Source: Carya illinoinensis (lineage: Eukaryota > Streptophyta > Magnoliopsida > Fagales > Juglandaceae). From it: a DNA stretch of 64,000 bases. The stretch lies in contig NC_056758.1 in NCBI RefSeq assembly GCF_018687715.1, positions 10,853,501 to 10,917,500 of the forward strand, written 5' to 3'. Numbering within the stretch: the stretch's first letter is position 1; each line of letters begins with the position of its first letter. Shown here in pieces: positions 23,601 through 34,394 of this stretch. The notes below the pieces were generated by a model. The model saw nothing but the letters and a program-made list of their open reading frames with translations. It was not told the DNA's origin and did not search any database. Made by a program: the position numbers and the translations under genes.

Positions 23601-23900
23601 AATGACTGAGAAATTTGTTATTTGACATAAAGTTGTGGCCACAACCGATGTCAGTCATTTTTTTTATGATGTGATAGTGAAGCTACAATATCTAGAGCTT
23701 ATAGTAAAGTCTATACTGAAAATTTTAGACATATTAGCTTGAGACATGAATATGTCAAACAATTAATAAGTGATAGTATTATCACTATTGTTTATGTGCG
23801 GTCAAGTAAAAACTTGGTGAATCATTTCACAAATAGACACTCGAGAGATTTGATGAATAGTACATCTAGTGGAATGGGTTTGAAACCTTTCTTTTAAAAA
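20640..23900 (+). pseudogene. Copia pol pseudogene (PR-INT-RT-RH)
   Basis: Recognisable pieces in order are a protease relic (WWYDAGSIVLVCNHNF near 20723, with the D-S/T-G replaced by DAG) and the GAG-pre-integrase block (LWHNRLAYLNFKSL near 21050). The integrase core follows (KYFITFIDDF near 21505, then 'apyTPQQNGIVK' near 21725), then reverse transcriptase ('gfkQKEGIGYFDMYALVARF' near 22550, with YIDDLLIF near 22935) and RNase H ('eGYCDANWI' near 23420, 'ASKKQTFISHSTMEYEFVA' near 23520). Multiple stops and frameshifts interrupt all parts. The longest open piece, at 23330-23605, is the RNase H domain. Confidence 0.85.
21190..21412. mobile_element. Mutator-type MITE inside the copia integrase region
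   Basis: A perfect 9-bp target duplication TTTCCTAAA flanks the element (21181-21189 and 21413-21421). Terminal inverted repeats share GCAGTCGGCAAATGCAGT, with more variable outer ends (GAGAAATGATC left; GGGCTTTGCTA right, minus strand). The interior is AT-rich. Removing the element together with one copy of the duplication rejoins the copia sequence. The 9-bp duplication assigns it to the Mutator superfamily. Confidence 0.9.
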
Positions 23901-24460
23901 AGTCACCTGTAAGAGGAACCCAACCTTATACTATTAATAAATAGTCTAAAGTTTAATGTGTAATAACAAGTTACAGTTATATGGCTGGGATAGCACTGAA
24001 AATTTAATTTAATGTAAGAAACCTATCTAGGATGGTCAGTGCTGGCTATTATGCTAAATGTAGGATGAGTATGATACTCTTAATAAAGTTCAATAGTCAT
24101 ATTAGTGTCTAAAGTAACAGAGACATAAAAGAAACTTTACCTATGTGAACATAAGAGGTGGAGATAACTTCTAGCAAAAGTTTAAGGTTTACTTTTGTAA
24201 ATATTCATGAATGCCGAGATGGAGCATGTGTACAAGTGCAAATAATTGGTGAGTTATCTCGCTAAAATTGGATGGAATCATGTGTGTGGTATTTCCATTC
24301 TTAATGCATAAAGTCTTAGTTTAAGCCTAGGCCACCATTGACTTTGTTAAGAATTTGAGATACTTACACTAATTGAAGGTTTAAGTCGAGAGATACCTTC
24401 TTGTATGCATGAGGACATCAGTATTTGACTAAAAATTTAATCTCGCAATCTAAATGGGGA

Positions 24461-24472
24461 ATTGTTATATTT
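24461..24472 (+). other. Copia polypurine tract
   Basis: AAATGGGGAAT lies directly before the TGTTATATT start of the 3' LTR, the expected place for the plus-strand primer. Confidence 0.6.
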
Positions 24473-25199
24473 ATTATAGGTTGTGATGTTAAATATTTTG
24501 TATTGTTTCAAATGAGAGTGTATGGGTTCAAACCACCATGGCTATACTTTAATGCTTTAATTTTAACAAGGCTATTAAATAGCCCAAGGGGTGCGTGGGC
24601 CAAGCTCGAAGAGGTGCTTCACATTGGTCAAGCCAAACATGTGTGTGGGCTTAATAGGTATAGTGCTTGGGCTTGGCCAAACACAATGCTTGGCGTAATA
24701 GGCACTTGAAAATGGTGCAATGCTTCAAAATTAATTCAACTAAAATGTTGAATACGTGTGTTTCGAACTCCTAATCTCCCTTTAGGGAGGGAGGTGTCCA
24801 ACCACTTGACCAGGAATGTTACTTGATTTTTAAGTAAAACATCATAACCTTCAAACCAGTAACAACCAGTTGAAAAGCTACAAGTTAAGAGTTCTAATCT
24901 TTTACCTGGTGCCACTTCATTCTCTATAAATAGAGGATGAAACCCCCAAATTTTATTATTCCATTCTCTCATATTTTTAATCACTTACACAATTTTGTAA
25001 AAAAACTATGGAAAAAAAAAAAACTTTAGAATTGTTATCTACAGTTGGTGACTTTGTTATATCTTGGAGGTGAATTGCTTGTACCTGGTAGCAAACGTTT
25101 TCAAGTTTGGGTAATTATCACTTTAAAGATAGTGTTCTAAACACCTAAAAGTTGTATTTATTTTTTCAGATTACTGTATCTACATAATTTTCTTCAACA
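24473..25199 (+). repeat. Copia 3' LTR
   Basis: Begins TGTTATATTTATT, ends TTCAACA, and is followed by the target duplication CACTT. It is clearly diverged from the 5' LTR, with many substitutions and indels, so the insertion is old. Confidence 0.88.
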
Positions 25200-25200
25200 C

Positions 25201-25204
<4 letters not shown>

Positions 25205-25233
<29 letters not shown>
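25205..25233. repeat. (CT)n microsatellite
   Basis: An uninterrupted CT run directly beside the copia target duplication. Confidence 0.9.
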
Positions 25234-25236
<3 letters not shown>

Positions 25237-25412
25237 ACAACCTCCAAATCTAGATCTAGTTTTTTCGTAAGAGAGGAGGGGGACACCTCAGTTTCCTTGG
25301 CCTCCTTCTCCTTTTCCTTCTTTTATTTCTTCATCTACCAACTTTGTCTATAAAGTTAGTTCTCTTTTCTTAGTTGTTTTGCTTCCTCCAAAGTCGAAAA
25401 AGACACATAAAA

Positions 25413-26150
25413 CACTACAACAAAAACTGTAATTTCCCAATGATGGATTTTGTGGCAAAAAGTAGACTTTTTGTGGAAAACCCTATTTTCACAAAATTTC
25501 GTTCTAGGAAGCTCGTGGGATAAAACTTGCCAGAAAACGTATTATAGTCCATGAAAGCTTTAAGTCGTGGCCAATATTTATGTTTTCCCACAACACATCT
25601 CGTGCAAGAGCCAATTAAGCTCACCACGAAAGCAGCATGTTTACTTTCACTTATGCTCGTGGGAACATGTTCTATTACCACAGGAGATTCTGGTGGGTAT
25701 TAGTATTACCCAATAGATTATATGGTGGGAAAAGCACTTTCCTCCACCAGCTTCCTTTATCAATAAAGTATTGACTGAACTTGTCCCCATTGAGGCTGCT
25801 GTAGGAAATAACGTAATTTCCATGATTACAACCTACAGGGTAATAGGTTTTCATAAAACTGAACTAGGTTTTTTCCCACAAACCCATGCATCCATTGGGA
25901 TAATTAATTTCCATGGGGCTATTATGTAGGAAATAATTTCCCTATTGCAAAACTACTTATCTTTTTCCCACAAGCACTTTCGTCGGTAGGACAGTTAATG
26001 TCCATGATGGGATCTTTTAGGAAATAGTTTTGGTGGTTGAGTTTAGCTACCATTTTTTACCTACAAACACTAGCTTGTGGGGAAAAATTATTTATTATTA
26101 CTAATATCCTACGTAAACAATAGCGTTGATTTATGACATTTCTCACAAAT
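25413..26150. mobile_element. Left end of a third CACTA-type element
   Basis: Begins CACTACAACAAAAACTGTAA and continues with many repeats of a 'tcccacaa' or 'ttgtggga' motif on both strands through about 26100, as expected of subterminal repeats. The motif differs from that of the other two CACTA copies, so it belongs to another family. I found no matching right end, and the inner boundary is approximate. Confidence 0.5.
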
Positions 26151-28690
26151 TGTTAGCCAATGAATACTTTTGCAGGCATTCTTATATCAATGCAATCAAG
26201 CTTTGCATTTTCACTTAATACAATAGTAATTTATGCAAACACTCAAATTATGTGATTACCTAGTGATATGAACCTGCAAGAACGGAATCCCTTAAACCCA
26301 CAGTCAATTTGAAAATTCATCCAAGAAAATCAAGAAGTCAATGGAAGAATTTAGACCCATTGAGAAACTCGTTTAAAGGATCTAGATTGTATGAAAATCT
26401 AGATTCATTGAAGAACCTATCTCAAGAACATAGATTACAAAGAAGGAACGGCATAAAGGTTGGGGCCCATCACCTAGGCATTCTTATAACATACTACAAT
26501 AAACACTCACAATCATAAACATAATTAAATGTCAATATGTTATAACATTCCAAGATGGACCAGTGTCCAATTAAGGTCATGGAAATTTATGATTAATGTT
26601 TGCTAAGTGGGAATGACAAAAGGGTCATCAGTATGCATATGCATAATGTATTGTTTATAAGCCATATGCAACTAAGTATGCCCTTATGTAGATACAACTT
26701 GGCTCCAAATTAAACACTTAACTTCACTGAACTCAGGATGTACTTCAGCTACTTTTCATTTGCCTAGAAGACCACCAAGTATCCTCTTCATCCACACAGT
26801 TTGGGGTTGATAGAAACCTGAAAAGAAAGCACAAAGTTAAAATCAAACTTTGCAAACAATATTCATCAAGGTTTAAAACCAATATTTGTTACTAGTATGC
26901 TTGCATTCATAAGTCAACCACGAATCTACTAGGTATTGAAGTAAAAGTCTACCAAGCAATGAAAAGTGTTGGCTAGCTCAAGCCCTATATAAAATAATGG
27001 CTCATGGCTTTCTACATTACAATCCGGCCACTACCAAAAAACTTGGCTCACTATCAATATTCGCATTTGTACCTTATCAAACCATGTGTTTAAACCCATA
27101 TGGTATACTATCAAGTCAAAATTCCCATAAGTCCAGCCATCACTCCAGTATGATTTATCACATAAATAATACTGGACCACAATATGCACCTTAACAGATC
27201 CTTTAGATTTTATTTGAACCAATCTTTAGCAAATAGTACAATGTTAGGCTTTATATCTAATAGGCACCATTAGAACTTAATGCATGAAATGCCATAATGC
27301 AGCCAACTTATCAAAATCAATCTGTTTTATTAATTTGAAAATGGTGTTGGTATACATCAGCCAATACCAACCTATTTATATTATAAACAAACTATTTTGA
27401 GAATCACTTAGATGCATTATAGCCCAACTTGAGGAACTGTGAACCGCAACTAGGGTGTTTTTAGCTCAAAGTAACTTAGACATTACTGGTAACTTACTCA
27501 TATCCACTTATATTTTTCACTTCTGTTGGTGCTTGCCAATTCTCTCCATCTAGTATGACACAGTGGAGTTCCATCAAGCCAATTTGTCCTTGTTGAAACC
27601 CTTGTCAATGCATGGAGAGAATTATTCATGCTGGTCATGTGTCCCTACAACAACAAAAATCTATGAGTTTTACCTAGCTAGACTCAGGTAAAAAATTAAA
27701 TCAACTTTCACAAACTAGTCTTATGATTGTATGAGAGAAAATTGGGAATGGCATGGACAATTAGTGGAAGACATCAAAGGGTATCTGTGCAAGAAATCTT
27801 CATGGACAGTTCAACATACATACAGAGAAAGAAATACGGAATGCCTTGTTCTTTTATAGAAAAAAATTGCTTTGAGTATCAATGAAGAACAAGTGTGGAT
27901 AGAAGATGGCCCTTCACATTTTTTACTTTTTGTTATACAGGACAAGTTGTGTAATGATTAATATTGATAAATATAAAGATAAGTTTTTTTTTTAAAAAAA
28001 ATCAAGAATACTATTTGATATCATTTATTGTATTAAAAATAAAAGGAGAACATTTAAAGATTCAAGGTTTCCTATTGCAAAAGCAATAGGGGCTAGCTAG
28101 AAATTGTATCAAGATAAAAGGTTCATATTAATCATTTTTATTTAGGCCTTTTTTTGGATGGGTTATGACACAAATTGCTATAAGATTCCATGTAGAAAGC
28201 TGCACATGCCATTGGGTGATGATAAATGTCACCAGGCTTTAAGATTAATTTCAGGTTCAAGCTTATATTAGCACATAGCTTTGCAAACATGGAAAATAGG
28301 AGTATGGCAGAGTAGCTATCAAACTTTAAGATCCCCTTGAACCCTTAAAGATTCCAAACAATGACTTGTGAATACACTAAGATAATCCTCTTTACAAAGC
28401 GAAACACCAAACAAAAAAGTAGATGCTACATCCACTAGAAAGTGGATTTTGTGACTTGTTTACACTTTTTCCAAGTCTAAAGGCATTTATAGCTCATATT
28501 TCTCCTCCACTACAAACTAATCGATTCATTGTACAAAATTTAAATAACCCACACCAATGCAATCAGGAGAATAACAAAGTAGATGACACAAAGGACAATC
28601 AGATTGCCAGTTCCATCAATCCACTTTCAAAGACAGATCAATTTTGAAGGGGTGGGGTCACTCTTCAACTCAAATGTATGGTAAATTTCT
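26150..28690. other. No gene recognised; probably old transposon interior
   Basis: AT-rich sequence without a recognisable domain. Around 26310-26450 two imperfect 16-18 residue repeats occur in one frame ('WKNLDPLRNSF' and 'YENLDSLKNLS'), but nothing identifies them. It may be the decayed interior of the CACTA element that starts at 25413. Confidence 0.35.
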
Positions 28691-29310
28691 AGGCGATGAA
28701 TCTTATAGCATATTTTATACGAGTTGTTTTAGCACAAGGGATTAAGTATTCATGGAATGCACGTAAATTTCTACATTTTTTCGTTTGTTTAATGGTACCC
28801 ATGACGGCTATTTTACCTCTACCAAAGGCCTTGGTCAAGGTGACCCATTATCATTTCTATTTTTATCCTCAATGAAGAACCTTTAAGTAGAGGTCTCCAG
28901 TAACTTCTAGAGGTTGCCATACCATTCCTTGTTATGTTCCCCATGATTGTGCCTTTATCACTCACATTCTTTTCGCTAATGATCTTTTGATTTTCACTTA
29001 TAGTTCTTAGAATGGCCTCGATACTCTTATGGGTTTCATTAGGCATTATGAGGCTACTTTTGGGCAAAAGTTAAATAATTCTAAAAGTATGTTCTTATTG
29101 CACAACAATGTTTCTATATGCCTCGGGCTTTCTCTCTTATGGCAAAATCCCTATATCTACTTATGACTCCATTCTCTCCAAATTCCGTAACAAGTTTTTC
29201 AATTGGAAAGGTCGCATCTTGTTCTTGGGGGTAAGCTCACCTTATTCAAATATGTTCTCTTTCTTATTTATATCCACATCCTATCTGTCCTTAAGCCCCC
29301 CGCCCTAAAA
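28690..29310 (+). pseudogene. LINE (L1-type) reverse transcriptase fragment
   Basis: Plus-strand pieces in shifting frames match plant L1-type RT: NGTHDGYFTSTKGLGQGDPL near 28795, THILFANDLLIF near 28965 (the catalytic FADD box reads FAND), 'EATFGQKLNNSKSMF' near 29050 and 'GKIPISTYDSILSKFRNKFFNWKGR' (25 residues; key motifs IPIS and WKGR) near 29145. Stops and frameshifts throughout make it dead. The endonuclease domain expected upstream is not seen. Confidence 0.75.
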
Positions 29311-29321
29311 ATAAGTTATTT

Positions 29322-29700
29322 AAGGCCTCATTTAGTTACACATATGATATGAGATGAAATGAAAAATTTGTATAGAGTAGTGAAATTATTAATTGAGTTA
29401 AGATTTTTATGGGGTTTTGGGAAATGAGAGAGAAAAAGTTGAATAAGAAATTATAAAGTTAAAAGAGAGTTAGAATATAATATTTTAATATTATTTTTGT
29501 TTAAGGATTTGAAAAAGTTGAATTATTTTTTGTGTTTTATTTAGAAGTTTAGGAAAATTATAATGATTAGGTAATGATTAGATGAAAATGTTGAAGATTT
29601 GAAAATTTGAAATTACAAAATATTTTTATTTGAATGATGTTTGGATATCGAGATGAAATACGATGACATCCAACTCTATGTTTAGAAGACACAATTATTA
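29322..29700. mobile_element. Repeat family C insertion splitting the LINE
   Basis: Starts GGCCTCATTTAGTTACACAT, then 'gatatgagatgaaatg'. It shares its interior ('aatattatttttg' and 'ttgaaaaagttgaattattt') with 41056-41235 and 52365-52530. A second, diverged start-like block ('gtttggatatcgagatgaaa') lies near 29640. It separates the RT and RNase H halves of the LINE. Boundaries are approximate. Confidence 0.5.
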
Positions 29701-29723
29701 GGGAAGAGTAGAGGGATGACACA

Positions 29724-31011
29724 ATGGATAGTCTCATTGATGAGAACACAAAATGGTTGCAGGTGAACAAAACAACAGCTCTATTCAATCCAAAGGTAGT
29801 AGCCGACATAATGAAGATCATTTTATGTCCTAGTGAGCAACTTGATAAACAGACATGGTTGTATGAAGAAGATGGAAAGTTCAATGTGCGCAGTGTGTAC
29901 AGAATGATCAAAGAAAAGTTCTACAAATTCCAAAGAGAATGTTATGATGCTAACAGACAGCAAGCTTTATGGAAGAGCATATGGAGGATGAAGGTGCCCA
30001 AAAAAGTGAAAGTGTTCGCATGGAGAGCTTGCAAATAGGGTCTTCCTACTCAATACAACTTAAGCAAGAAGAAAATACCTACTGAGGGGTTTTGCTATTT
30101 TTGCAAAGAAAGATTAGAGGATCTGCCTCATGCCCTCTTGTATTGTTCTACAATTAAGGAGATATCTGCCTATGATGGGAATATGGAGCCACAACTGTCT
30201 ATTATGGATGTTGCAATGAAAGTGAAAGCAAGTGGTAGGGTGGATGATTTAGCAATATTTTTCTTAATTGCTTGGAGTTTTTGGTTTAGACAGAATAAAA
30301 TGGTTCATGATCAAAAAAGTATGGAGCCCATTAATGCAATTGATCACGTTTTATCTTTACAAAAAATGTTTACTAATATAAAGGTTTTGCCTACTTCAAA
30401 GACAGAGGAATATTTCAAATGGAAGCCTCCTCCTCTAGGTCTTCTAAAGTTAAATATAGATGGTATTATGTTTAGTGATATTTATAGAGCAAGTGTTGAT
30501 GTTATACTTTTTTTTCATATACAGGGGGTGGGGGGTTTCAAACTCAAGTTTTCCAATTGGTGTTATACTTAGAGATGAGCATGGTGATGTTATTATGGCT
30601 GCTAGTATTCTTGAACCTAATGGAGCTAATCCTGAATCAGTTGAACTACTTGCTATCTTCCATGGCCTTCAACTTTGTGCTACTATGGGCATAAGCAAGC
30701 TAATAGTTGAATGTGATTGTCTTTTGATGGAGAAGGAGATGCAAACAAAAGCTGAATATGAGGTTTTATATGGGAATCTTCTGTAGAACACGAGAAAGGG
30801 GTTGCTACTTTTTGAAGAATATTCTATTCAACATGTTAGCCACTTAAGCAATGAGGCAGCACATAGGCATGTCAAATATGCCTGTAATGTTGAGAGTTTA
30901 ATGATGTGGTGGGATTGTATTTCAGACCTTATTTCTCAAGTTGTATGGCTTGATAAATGTCTGTAATATTTTGATATGAATAAATTATGTTTTGTTATTA
31001 AAAAAAAAAAA
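29724..31011 (+). pseudogene. LINE 3' half: zf-RVT and RNase H region with poly(A) tail
   Basis: The frame at 29724-30038 contains the pre-zinc-knuckle region (FNVRSVYRMIKEKF, then WKSIWRMKVPKKVKVFAWRA). A zf-RVT motif follows (CYFCKERLEDLPHALLYC near 30090-30145). An RNase H domain comes next ('LNIDG' near 30450, 'PIGVILRDEHGDVIMAASIL' near 30555, 'SVELLAIFHGLQL' near 30640). The 3' end is an A run at about 31000-31010, typical of LINE insertion. A roughly 60-bp interruption at 30510-30570, flanked by copies of 'gttatactt', shifts the frame inside RNase H. Confidence 0.75.
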
Positions 31012-32380
31012 TGTAGTCCAAGATAAAGGAAGACTAGTAAATATGATTGTAATTTGCATTTTATCAGTAAAAGGATGATCAGAATCAAATAATTCCTTTG
31101 CAATCAATTCTTATTGAAGTAACTCATACTTTCATGCAAGTTCTGTTATATTAATACAATAATAATTTTATATAAGTATCAAATCTTAATCCATACGTGC
31201 ATTCAATAATTGCATGCATGATTTCCTTAGCAGTTTCATAGTCTTTGAAAAGAGGAATGATTTCATCATTCATACAATGTAAAATTAGAGCTCTTGGCCA
31301 AACATTGTGTTCTTCCCATTTGTCTCTAAGAGTCTGGTTCTTATGTTGCTTCCATTTCTAATTTGGTCATTTTTCACATTTTCAGATGGCTTTGATGTTG
31401 TTAATATATATAGGGCCTTTTATGGGTAAAATAAAAGTTATTTACCTTTTCGAGACCAGGAAATTTCTTCCATTTAATTTTTCAATCCCAGATAGATCAA
31501 TACTTTTTTTGAGTGCAATAAATAAAAAACTTTAATATCAATAACAAAAAATGTAGAAATAATATATGTGTACTATTACAAATATAGAAATGTAGTATTT
31601 AAAACTGTGAAAATTAAATAATTATAAATTAACTAATAAATTAATAATAATGACCCTTGAATTTGACCCAAGATAGTTGCCGAGAAATTCTTATTGTGCT
31701 TTAAATAAGGAGAATATTGGAAGTGGTGCCTTGATTGAATTTTCCTCAAACTCGCCTCAAACATTCCCTTCTTTCAAGGAATTTCTAATGATTATTTTGA
31801 ATCATGGGTGCTCTGTTGAAATTCGATGCTAAACCTGGAGCATACCGACTTTTGAACAGACCAAATTGAGCTTGAAACAACTTAAGACAGTCAAAAATAC
31901 CAAAACCAATATGAAACGGGTTAGAAAATCAGGTTAGGAGGTTCAAAAAGTTTTATGGTGTGGTCAGCTGCTTGGTTGATGGATTAGCGCATGAATTTAG
32001 GATCCAAGTCACAGACGGGTTGCAAGTCAAAGGTTTGGTCCACTCTGTCTGGGCTTGGGTCCATTACAAGCTCATGGGCCAAAACAAGGATCTTTTTGCA
32101 GGCTGTTTGGTGCCACATGGATCCAGAGGAAATGAAATTGTTTGGTAATGTATTAGCTTGGTTCAAAACATCTTCATTTGGCTAATTCCTTGCATCCTCC
32201 AAGATCCTTGAAATAATGTCAAGTTCGGCCTTGTGTGAAACAACTTCGTTGGATGCTAGAGTAGGACTCACACATGCAAGCAAAACGAAGTTGTCATTTT
32301 GATCGAGATTCCATTCAACTAACTGAACGACAATGTTGTTTAGCACAAGAGCTTTTGAATTCTTATGACCATTGATCGAA
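31012..32380. other. No gene recognised
   Basis: AT-rich sequence downstream of the LINE. Overlapping short frames near 31960-32180 on both strands show no recognisable domain. Confidence 0.45.
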
Positions 32381-32459
32381 ACGGCATCGTTTTGACCAAC
32401 AATTTCATCTTCTTCCACTCTGCTAATGTAGTCCGTGACTGAAAATCTCGAATTTTCTC

Positions 32460-32970
32460 TCTCTCCCACATATGGGACATCGATGATGGAACAAATTACG
32501 TGTCCCTGACACTCTCAAACCTCGGCTGTGGTGAAGCACTCCTACGACTTACCTTTGAGTGAAAATTCTGCAATAATTTTTCTCAAAGTAGTAATTGTTA
32601 ACCAGGTTTTGTAGATTACCAATGTATTCAAGCCCTCGTACCATGATTTGAAAATGTTTATGAGTTGGATCCGAAAGCCTCCATAAATGGTTGTAATATG
32701 CAAGTGTGGTTGTCAAACCAATCACTTGCCTATTGATAGTCTTCACTACGCGAGAATTTAGTCCCTCTGTCATCGATAAGGCTCTCGATACCACTATTGG
32801 TATTTGTATCGAAAATAGTGATAATCTCATGCGTTTGTTTGTCCCACTGGTTTGTATATGATAGAGGAATTGAGTGAGCACAAATTGTGCACATTTGATC
32901 CCTATTTATAGACCTCAAGCATCGGTCAACAAGAGGCATAACCGTTAGCAAGAGTCCAACAAAAACACCA
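32460..32970 (-). mobile_element. Possible minus-strand LTR and primer-binding site of a small copia-like or TRIM element
   Basis: On the minus strand a segment beginning TGTTGGACTCTTGC (about 32967) contains a TATA-like ctataaatagg. It ends near 32800 just before TGGTATCGAGAGCC, one base from the initiator-Met primer-binding motif TGGTATCAGAGCC. The implied LTR is only about 170 bp. Degraded sequence follows to about 32460. No second LTR or polymerase was found, so this is tentative. Confidence 0.35.
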
Positions 32971-33571
32971 TTAATATTGTTGTCGCTCCAATCCAGTAAG
33001 CACTAATTGAGATGATCTAGTGCACGCTAGCAACATTTCAATTGCATGCATATAAGAACCATAATATTGTTCATCTGCCAATCCAAAGGTATGAATAATT
33101 AACAAAGATGTGGGCAACTAATTAGGAGTACAATAATTAAGTGTTGTAGTTGATTTTGAGTTGCATCATTTGGATTTAATGTTGAAACAGAAGATCAAAA
33201 GGAAAATGAGTAATCATAAAGGAACATGCAGGAGCTTAAAAAGAATAATTCAATAGCAATAGTAGCTGAACATTACAGTATCTATAAAACTTACAATTAA
33301 TTAAGTCATGCAGCAAATGATCAAGAGACCCTCTAATTTTGGGAATGAGGTTTCCATTTGATTTGCATGGCAATACCAAAACTTTAGAGCTAGAGAAATC
33401 CTGGCCTAGCTAGCTAATCAAGAGAGAGTTGCATGCTTTGAAAGTCCCTGCCTAGCTAGCTTGTAGATATATTCAATTCATCTCTGGCATCAGCTAATTC
33501 GATCTCCACCAAGTTAACTAACAAATATATATATCCACCAATAGTTAACCATTACACTAGATAAGTATTCA
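32971..33571. other. Intergenic, no gene recognised
   Basis: AT-rich sequence with short palindromic 'ctagctagc' stretches. No coding or RNA gene similarity seen. Confidence 0.45.
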
Positions 33572-33580
33572 ATTTTATAT

Positions 33581-33756
33581 GAGTAATACTATATATAATC
33601 CTAGAGTGCGTAAGTGTTATACAGTCGCTTTGAAAAAGAATGAGATTCATTATTAAAAAATTAATTTCTTTTCATGTAGATCGCATAATATTTATTAATG
33701 TTTTTCAAAGTAATTATACAAAACTTGCACATTCACGATTGCAACTATTATTTCAT
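33581..33756. mobile_element. Mutator-type MITE (family B copy 2)
   Basis: Begins GAGTAATACTATATATAATC and ends with an inverted counterpart (gttgcaatcgtgaatgtgc on the minus strand). Direct repeats ATTTTATAT of 9 bp lie at 33572-33580 and 33757-33765. The interior ('ctttgaaaaagaatgag', 'aaaaaattaatttctttt') is shared with 11092-11260 and 50330-50501. Confidence 0.75.
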
Positions 33757-33959
33757 ATTTTATATATGCTTCCTAGCTACTTTCAGCATTATTTATTAGC
33801 ATATATATATGTATGTATGTATATGTGTGTATGTATGTAGTGTAGATCAACATCAATCTTTCTGCTATCACTACAACAAAAAAGATTTTTTGGGACGAAA
33901 TCAAAATTATCCCAAAAAGTGAGATTTAGCAACAAATTTCATATTTCGTGCCAAAAAAA

Positions 33960-34220
33960 TAACGGAATGTCTGTAATGTTTGAACGTATTTGAACGGTCT
34001 AGTTAGGGACGAAATATTTTGTCCCAAATAATTAAATCGTTCGAACACTAATGATTCACCATTCGAACGTCTAAATGTAATCGTTCGACCTTAGATTTAG
34101 GCGCATTAAGTAAATTTTTTTAAAGGAAAATTGTTACACCATTCGAATGTACCAATTTAACCGTTCAAATGATGATCAGCACTGTTCAAACTTGATTTGT
34201 AGGGGTCGAACGGTGACCAG
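33960..34220. repeat. Left subterminal repeats of CACTA copy 2
   Basis: At least eight copies or near copies of the palindromic motif CGTTCGAACG, including 'gtttgaacg', 'cgttcgaaca', 'cattcgaacg', 'cgttcgacc' and 'gtcgaacgg'. They are spaced irregularly at roughly 15-50 bp. In characterised En/Spm elements such repeats are TNPA binding sites. Confidence 0.8.
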
Positions 34221-34394
34221 GTTTTTTTTTTTTTTTGCAGAATTATATTTATATTAACTCGTAATTTTAAGAAAATTTTCAATTAAATAATAGGAATAAT
34301 ATAAATCAATAATTCGTTCAGAAAATATAAAATAATACTATTTCATATGGATTTAATCTGTTTGGCAACATGAGTACTAGTCATAGTACTTGAC

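Larger units (their letters stand above)
18994..25199 (+). mobile_element. Full-length, inactive Ty1/copia retrotransposon
   Basis: LTRs lie at 18994-19804 and 24473-25199, and perfect 5-bp target duplications CACTT flank the element (18989-18993 and 25200-25204). The internal order is gag, protease, integrase, reverse transcriptase, RNase H, which is the copia order. Every domain carries stops or frameshifts. The first base pair of the canonical TG...CA ends is altered at the 5' LTR (starts TC, ends TA), while the 3' LTR keeps TG...CA. A 223-bp MITE sits inside the integrase region. Confidence 0.92.
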
